Positions 57,490-64,000 of a stretch of DNA of 64,000 nt are shown here, in pieces. The position numbers were made by a program, and so were the translations under genes. The stretch comes from Ophiura sarsii (lineage: Eukaryota > Echinodermata > Ophiuroidea > Amphilepidida > Ophiuridae). The notes below the pieces were generated by a model. It was not told the DNA's origin and made no database searches. It was given only the letters and a program-made list of their open reading frames with translations. The stretch lies in contig CM069449.1 in NCBI GenBank assembly GCA_035610835.1, forward strand, positions 42,490,768 to 42,554,767, written 5' to 3'. Position 1 is the stretch's first letter, and the number at the start of each line of letters is the position of its first letter.

Positions 57490-57598
57490 GTTTTCACTCA
57501 CCCTATACAAAGGGTGAAATACCCTTCACTTTTGATTTTTTTAACACTTCAAATTTTTTCTCAAGAGTAAAAAATGTTGAAAATTGCATTGTTTTACT
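57490..57598. repeat. Right member of the inverted repeat pair
   Basis: TTTTCACTCACCCTATACAA, GGGTGAAATACCCTTCACTT and GCATTGTTTTACTG match the minus strand of 52320-52440. The 5-kb interval between them contains the whole CR1-like element. Confidence 0.65.
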
Positions 57599-57599
57599 G

Positions 57600-58300
57600 C
57601 CCTTACCACTGCGCGAACACACGTTTTGGATCATTTTGGTTTTTCACCTTCAAGAAATTAACGCTTGGGAATCATACATTTGTACTGTGACCGACACTTT
57701 TTTGTTGAATATGCTGACTTCAATTCAATGTCAATGACAATAAAAATTCAAATGTGTTTGTTCAATTATTTATAAATCCGATTTACTCTCAGTCAGGACC
57801 GGGCTTCAGGACCTGTCCTGTAGTGTAGGCCTAGCCTGTGTTAGGCATGTTCATAAAATCTTGAAAATAAAATTATCTCTTTGAAAATGGAATAAATGGA
57901 AACATATAGTACTTTACAATAAAAAATGATGGTTCAACCTTGTCTGCAGGCTGAATAATAAAAAAGTTATAACCAAAAGTAGTGCTTTCATATTGCTGAA
58001 AACTGGGCAAGTCACACTTTTAAATCATTTTAGGTAAAAAAGGGTTTACTTTCAAATGTCCAGTTGCTTGTGTGGGGTTATTTAGACATCAGTGAATACA
58101 CCCAGCTTGTTTCGTACTTTTCCGCTGGATTTAAAAGAGGTAAACATGAAGTTTTCTACATTTTTTTGTCAACTTTTTTCAAAAAAAATGTCGCCCTCTA
58201 ATACTATAGTCTAGACTATTATAGTCAATGATATCCCTACCTGTCCTGTGTAGGTCACTCATTAGTCATTGTACAAGAAATAAACATGCTCGGTGAATTA
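57600..58300. other. Probable intron or intergenic DNA, nothing supportable
   Basis: AT-rich, no exon with good splice sites on either strand. Confidence 0.4.
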
Positions 58301-58306
58301 ACTTAC

Positions 58307-58369
58307 CACAGGAATATCTTTGTTGTGTATGCTAGCAATAAATGTGATGACACAATATTCCAAATCCAT
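58307..58369 (-). CDS. Candidate first coding exon, minus strand
   Basis: ATG at 58369 on the minus strand (AATAAATGGATT) opens 21 codons, MDLEYCVITFIASIHNKDIP then V, ending at a near-consensus donor (CCTGTG|GTAAGTTA). It leaves in phase 0. It could start the gene whose last exon is at 51223-51353, but that exon needs phase 1, so at least one exon between them would be missing from my reading. Function unknown. Confidence 0.4.
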
Positions 58370-58374
58370 TTATT

Positions 58375-58912
58375 GTGGTAGGAGCTCAGCCCATATTCAG
58401 CTTTCACGTAACACTACACTACACAGTTGCAGTATGTAGCCTGTAGGCCTATACGCCACACAACAAAAGCGAAGAATTTTAAACTCATAATATTCTCATT
58501 CACAGAGTCAAAGTTTACGCATATAGTGATTCGGAGATGTAGGTGACGTAATCCGTGCTATCGAAAACACGCCTTTTATTGCAAATTATCGCTGAAATGG
58601 GCTCAAAGTCGTGTCTTAAATTGACTAGAAATCCCTTATCCGACGTCCATTTTTAGAAACCGGTCGTGAATAGCAGCTTAATGTGTTGAAGTTCCGGGTC
58701 AAAATATTCACAGGTCAACCAGAAGGCTAACATTTTTGATGGATTGAAATCTCTTTCGACGTCAAGAGTTCGGTATCATTTTCTCCTATGCTTTGTACAG
58801 TGAGGCTTTCCCATACGGGGACTGAAAGTGACTGAATGACACGAACGGAGACTAACAGTGGTCACGTGTCGAACGAATTAAGTCGACAAAAAAAACTCGG
58901 AAATGTTGACTG
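58375..58912. other. Possible promoter region of the minus-strand gene
   Basis: Upstream of the candidate first exon; contains CACGTGTCG and other mixed words but no decisive TATA or initiator. No coding seen. Confidence 0.25.
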
Positions 58913-59993
58913 GCTAGGGAGTAGGGCCTACCAGATAGAACACCTACAAAATTTATGATGAAACACATAGGAATAGAACAATATTTAAAACATTTTTGTT
59001 TTAATTCAAAAGTTTAAAAGTTTTCAAATTTCAATTAAAAGACCCCCGCCCGCCGCCCCCGTGGCATATTTCAACTCCAAGGCCTAGACCTTAACCATCT
59101 CCCGTACCACATCCATCCCTCCCCCACCCTGTCCCCGCCCGCCCCCACCCCGTAGCATATCCGTTACGCAATTTAGCATCACATTTCCTCATTAACCCCC
59201 TGTCTCCACACCACATTACATCATTACACACAACCCCCATTCGTTTCGTCACCGCCCCCGCCCACCCCGCCCCGTGGCATATCTCAACCCCAAGGCCAAA
59301 AGTTCCCCGCCCGCTACTTATCTCAACGCCAAGGCCTAACTTTAACCATCTCCCGTAGCGCGGCGTATTTCTCCAATATGTGTCCGCCCGCGTGTTACAT
59401 ACAGTATCAAATCCCACATCTGACACCATCGTTACGCAATTTAATAATACATTTCTTTATTTCTTTATTAACCCAATCCCAAACCACATAACCCTAATAA
59501 ACGCTAGGCCCTAAGGGTATCATTACACACAACCCCTAACCGTCACCGCTCCCGCCCCGTGGCTTATGCAACCCCAATGCCTAAACCATAACCAACCCCG
59601 TGTGGCGCAGCGTATTTCTACAATATTTACCCGCCCGCGTGTGTAGGGGTGCGTGGGTGTAGTGCGTGTGCGCGTTTATTTTGCATGGCGCAATGCGACG
59701 CGTTATGTGCTACGCGCCGACTGCATGGTTACAGTGTACGCAGAGAAAAACAAACATGAAATAGTCTCAAAAGCCGGGCTGAAAAGGCCCTAAATTGCCA
59801 TAATTTTGCTCATATCTCGGTCAATTCTGTATGGTTTTCGGCCATTTATAGCTTATAACCCGTGTCCGGTCATTATTTAGTACCAGTGAAATATTCACGG
59901 CTTTAAAATGCAAAATGAGAAAGCCTTTTCAGGATACACACATACATACACACATACATACACCCATACAACATACGGCGAATTATAGTAAGA

Positions 59994-60031
59994 CTAGCGG
60001 GACGCCCGTTCTTCGAACGGGCTCCCGCTAG
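59994..60031. other. Junction hairpin, compensated variant
   Basis: GCCCGTTCTTCGAACGGGC, an 8-bp GC-rich stem on a TTC loop flanked by CTAGCGGG and CCCGCTAG. Compared with the usual CC/GG pair beside the loop, one C-G pair is T-A here, changed on both sides. Confidence 0.85.
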
Positions 60032-60942
60032 TAAGTAGCGCCTATCAGACAGAACCCCGGTGAAATAACACATAAGTAGCTATACAAAAATTTGTCTCGA
60101 AATTGGTAAGAATACATATAATGCATAGGCCTATTTCCTTACCTGAAATTGCCGCCCCCGCACCGTGGTTATCTCAACACCCAAGGCCTAAACCTTAACC
60201 ATCTCCCCAAGCTGTATCCCCTGGTTTATACTTTTAACCACACTATTTCCTTCCGACTTCGTGACTCTCCCTGTTAGTGTTACGCACTTTAGTATCACAT
60301 TTCTTCATTAACTCCCTGCCTCCCAAACCTCATTACTTCCTCCCCTCGGCCCGCCCGCCCCGTACTGTGCGATCTAAACCTTCAAGGCCTAAATTAACCA
60401 ACTCCCGTAGCGTTCAGTAACCCCTTGCCTACCAAACCTCATTACTTCATGGCCTCCCCTCGCCCCCCCTCCCCGGGGCCTTCCCCTGCCGTCTCTTGCC
60501 CGCCGTCCCCGCCCCGCCCCTACCGCCGTTCCCGCCCGCTCCGTGCTTATAAACCTTCAAGGCCTAAATTAACTAACTCCCGTAGCGCAGCGTATTTCTC
60601 CAATATTTGCCCGCTCGCGTGTGTAGGGTGCGTGGGTGTAGTGCGTGTGTGCGTTTATTTTGCACGGCGCACAACGACGCGTTATGTGTTAGGCGCCGAA
60701 TGCATGGTTGCAATACGCATGAAGATAAACAAAACAAACACGGCCCGTATCCATGGATTTTCATGGTTTTTTACTCATATCTCGGTCAATTCTGTACGGT
60801 TTTCAGCCATTTATAGCTTATAACACTCACATTATAATCATCTTTTATCAGTGCAACGTTCACGACGTATAGACGTAAAATGAGGGAGCCTTTTACGGAT
60901 ACACACATACAAACATACAACATACGGTGAATTATAGTAAGA

Positions 60943-60982
60943 CTAGCGGCACGCCCGTCCTGCGGACGGGCTCTCCCGCTAG
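60943..60982. other. Junction hairpin, loop variant
   Basis: GCCCGTCCTGCGGACGGGC within CTAGCGG...CCCGCTAG. Stem intact; loop TGC in place of TTC. Confidence 0.85.
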
Positions 60983-62105
60983 GGAGTAGGGCCTACCAGA
61001 TAGACACCTACAAAAATAAAGTGTTGGAAATTTATAACGAAACACATAGGAATAGAACAATATTTAAAACATTTTTGTTTTAAATCAAAAGGTTTTGTAG
61101 CCTAATTCAAAAGTTTTTAAATTTCAATTTAATTTTTTTTTGAAAATTACCCCCCGCCCGCACACGCCCCGTGGCATATTTCAACACCAAGGCCTAAACC
61201 TTAACCATCTCCCGTACCCCACCCGTCCCTCCCCCTCCCTGTCCCCTCCCGGCCCGCCCCCGTCCAGTGGCATATCCGTTACGCAATTTAGCATCACATT
61301 TTTTCATTAACCCCCTGTCTCCCAAACCACATTACATCATTACACACAACCCCCATTCGTCACCGCCCCGCCCGCCCCTCCCCGTGTGGCATACCTCAAG
61401 CCCAAAGCCCAAAGTTCCCGCCCGCAAATTATCTCAACGCCAAGGCCTAACCTTAACTATCTCCCGTAGCGCGGCGTACTTCTCCAATATTTGTCCGCCC
61501 GCGTGTCACATACAGTATCAAATCCCACATCTGACACCATCGTTACGCAATTTAATAATACATTTCTTTATTAACCCCATCCCAAACTACATAACCATAA
61601 CATAACCTAGGCCCTAAAGGGATCATTACACACAACCCCTAACCGCCCCGCCCCCGCCCCGTGGCTTATGCAACCCCAAGGCCTAAACCGAAACCAACTC
61701 CCGTGGCGCAGCGTATTTCTCCAATATTTGCCCGCCCGCGTGTGTAGGGGTGCGTGGGTGTAGTGCGTGTGCGCGTTTATTTTGCATGGCGCACTGCTGC
61801 GCGCTATGTGTAACGCGCGCCGACTGCATGGTTACAGTGTACGCAGAGAAAAACAAACATGGCCCGTAGAAATTAGTCTCAAAAGCCGGGCTGAAAAGGC
61901 CTAAATTGGACATCATTTTGCTCATATCTCGGTCAATTCTGTACGGTTTTCGGCCATTTATAGCTTATAACACTCACATTATAATCATCTTTCATCAGTT
62001 CAACGTTCACGGCGTTTAGGCGTAAAATGAGGGAGCCTTTTATGGATACACACATACAAACATACAAACACACAAACATACAACATAAGACAAATTATAG
62101 TAAGA

Positions 62106-62144
62106 CTAGCGGAACGCCCGTCCTTCGGACGGGCTCTCCCGCTA
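62106..62144. other. Junction hairpin, common form
   Basis: GCCCGTCCTTCGGACGGGC within CTAGCGGAA and TCTCCCGCTA. Stem intact. Confidence 0.85.
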
Positions 62145-63177
62145 TGGAGTAGGGCCTACCAGATAGAACACCTACAAATGAAACAACACATAGGCCTAAG
62201 TGTTGGAAGATTTATAACGAAACACACAGGAATAGAACCCCCGCCCGCCCACGCCCCGTTGCATATTTCAACTCCAAGGCCTAAACCCGAACCATCTCCC
62301 GTAGCCCACCAGTCACTACCGGGCGCCCTGCCCCGCCCCGCCCGCTCCCGCCCACTGCATATCCGTTACGCAATTTAGCATCACATTTCTTCATTAACCC
62401 CCTGCCTCCCAAACCACATTATACCCCCCCCCCCAATTCGTCACCGCCCCCGCCCCGCCCGTGGCATATCTCAACCCAAGGCCTAAAGTTCCCGTCCCGC
62501 GGCTTATATATCTCAACGCCAAGGCCTAACCTTAACCATCTCCCGTAGCGCGGCGTATTTCTACAATATTTGTCCGCCAGCGTGTCGCATACAGTATCAA
62601 ATCACACATCCGACACCATGTTACGTATTTTAGATTCACCATATCATGTTTTGTTTTATCAGAAACCACAATATTATACCTTATGACCCGCTGCCGCCCC
62701 CCCCCCCCCCCCCCCCCCCCCCCGCCCGTCCCCGCGCCTCTGCCCGCCCCGTGGCTTATCTCAACCCCAATGCCTAAACCATAACCAACCCCGTGTGGCG
62801 CAGCGTATTTCTACAATATTTACCCGCCCGCGTGTGTAGGGGTGCGTGGGTGTAGTGCGTGTGCGCGTTTATTTTGCATGGCGCAATGCGACGCGTTATG
62901 TGCTACGCGCCGACTGCATGGTTACAGTGTACGCAGAGAAAAACAAACATGAAATAGTCTCAAAAGCCGCGCTGTAAAGGCCCTAAATTGCCATAATTTT
63001 GCTCATATCTCGGTCAATTCTGTACGGTTTTCGGCCATTTATAGCTTATAACCCGTGTCCTGTCATTATTTAGTATCAGTGAAATATTCACGGCTTTAAA
63101 ATGCAAAATGAGAAAGCCTTTTCAGGATGCACACATACACACATACATACATACAACATACGGCAAATTATAGTATG

Positions 63178-63229
63178 ATTAAGGCAGTTTTGACATTAAA
63201 AGCACTATTCCTATCCATTATAGTTAAGT
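63178..63229. other. Flank of the array
   Basis: Unique sequence beginning TGATTAAGG where the other units continue into the hairpin; it marks the array's right edge. Confidence 0.5.
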
Positions 63230-63673
63230 TTCGGCAGAATCTGTGATTTTTAAAGGCAAAAACAAGGGGCGGTTTGTGTGAAATCCGTGATTAGTGTGAT
63301 TTCAAGCAAAACCGAGATCAAACCGAGGGAAATGATACATGAAATCCGCTCGGTCATATTTTTAGCCACTCAATTAAAAATATCTATTATTCAAGGGATA
63401 GTCAACAAATAAGTGATCGATTGGAATACAAAATCGAAGTAAAAAACAAAAACAAGGAAAGGGCAATATAAAAAAAATCACGCAATATCAAACGAAATTT
63501 GGATAATTTGTGATTCTTATTATGAAATAAATCTGTAAATATCGGGTTGTTGGAACAATTATCGCAGCTGAAATAGCATTTCAGCAATGTTACGGTACAA
63601 TTTCCCAAATCCGTGATCAAGTATGAAATTCCTGAATAACGCCTTGAAATCTGTGTTTACGGATTCTGCCGAA
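63230..63673. mobile_element. 444-bp element with TTCGGCAGAATC inverted ends
   Basis: TTCGGCAGAATC at 63230 is exactly inverted at 63662-63673. Internal words (GAAATCCGTGAT, CCGTGATCAAG) recur in both orientations. No clear target duplication and no transposase. Confidence 0.6.
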
Positions 63674-64000
63674 CCAAGTAATATGCAGGCCTCCTAAAAT
63701 TACATGGAATATCACTGTTGGTAGATGAGCATTTATTAAACTTTAACACAATACTACGGGATACCTGACACACCATGAATAATTTGTGTGGATAACCTCT
63801 GGAACAGTAATAGTTCCAGGTTTGAAATTGTACAGTGATAACAAGAATGGTAGTACCGTTCGTTGAAGTGGGGGAACTGACATTTGAAAGTGACGGGATG
63901 ATCAGATTTGCCCCTTTATTCGTTACCATTTGAATCTTTGTAAATAATCTGTCAACAATATGACCAGGGGTCGCATTCTGACGCGTCTGCGCGTCCTAGA
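63674..64000. other. Window end, no gene supported
   Basis: A minus-strand open frame (63657-63929) has no recognisable motif or convincing splice sites. Confidence 0.4.

Larger units (their letters stand above)
58913..63177. repeat. Head-to-tail array of four GC-rich ~0.95-1.16-kb units
   Basis: Units at 58913-59993, 59994-60942, 60943-62105 and 62106-63177 share the order seen in 38228-39429: GAGTAGGGCCTACCAGATAG, GTGGCATATTTCAACTCCAA subrepeats with CCCGCCC tracts, CGTAGCGCGGCGTATTTCTC, GTGCGTGGGTGTAGTGCGTG, CATATCTCGGTCAATTCTGT, CTTTTCAGGATACACACATA microsatellite and GAATTATAGTAAGA. A hairpin lies at each internal junction; the first unit lacks it at its start (only CTAG remains) and the last lacks it at its end. 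No protein is encoded. A microsatellite and a terminal hairpin suggest a helentron-type non-autonomous element, though a satellite origin is equally possible. Confidence 0.85.

Noticed and set aside
63657..63929. Minus-strand 90-residue ORF
   Set aside because: No recognisable motif and it partly overlaps an inverted-repeat element end.

Overview
The window is animal nuclear DNA. It is visibly AT-rich, and genes are split into short exons with GT/AG boundaries and AATAAA signals. Non-LTR retrotransposons, tRNA-derived SINEs, foldback/MITE elements and minisatellites fill most of it, and there is one 100-N scaffold gap (16929-17028). No operons, Shine-Dalgarno sites or prokaryotic genes are seen. 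A CR1-like element carrying a 2A-like motif and a PHD finger, a SAMD3-like lineage-expanded gene, and the frequent word TAGGCCTA suggest a marine invertebrate, probably a deuterostome such as an echinoderm. That placement is inference.

Layout. 0-13 kb: intergenic DNA with several foldback elements, an aminergic-type GPCR pseudogene on the minus strand (5973-6594) and a minisatellite packed with AP-1-like TGAGTCA words (11.3-11.7 kb). 13.4-16.9 kb: a minus-strand multi-exon gene of the SAMD3-like type; three exons have matching splice phases, and the fourth, beside the assembly gap, has frame breaks. 18.2-21.9 kb: a 20-bp minisatellite inside a larger degenerate array, then two near-identical 154-bp direct repeats. 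22.8-26.6 kb: a 470-bp foldback element and a 5'-truncated CR1 relic split by a 1,179-bp DNA element with a 4-bp target duplication. 27.6-32.1 kb: a ~69-bp minisatellite interrupted by a decayed mariner-type element, then a tandem array of ~540-640-bp units, one of which carries a clean 250-bp MITE. 32.4-35.6 kb: short GC-rich tandem repeats.

35.8-51.4 kb: sparse coding signals. There is a small plus-strand ORF with a mitochondrial-presequence look, a possible plus-strand promoter/first exon near 39.5-39.8 kb, and a series of minus-strand exons (42.2-49.3 kb), several phase-compatible, ending in a stop and poly(A) signal. A second minus-strand gene ends at 51.1-51.35 kb; its first coding exon may lie at 58.3 kb, which would place the retrotransposon in an antisense position within an intron. 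52.5-56.7 kb: a nearly complete CR1-like retrotransposon (hydrophobic leader, 2A-like DTESNPGP, PHD finger, AP endonuclease, reverse transcriptase) broken by only two frame shifts. 58.9-63.2 kb, plus one copy at 38.2-39.4 kb: a GC-rich ~1-1.2 kb repeat unit whose junctions carry a strong hairpin showing a compensatory base change between copies.

The few host genes keep only short exons separated by repeat-filled introns. Most structure in the window comes from successive, often nested, insertions of mobile DNA. All gene models here were read by eye, without alignments or transcripts.
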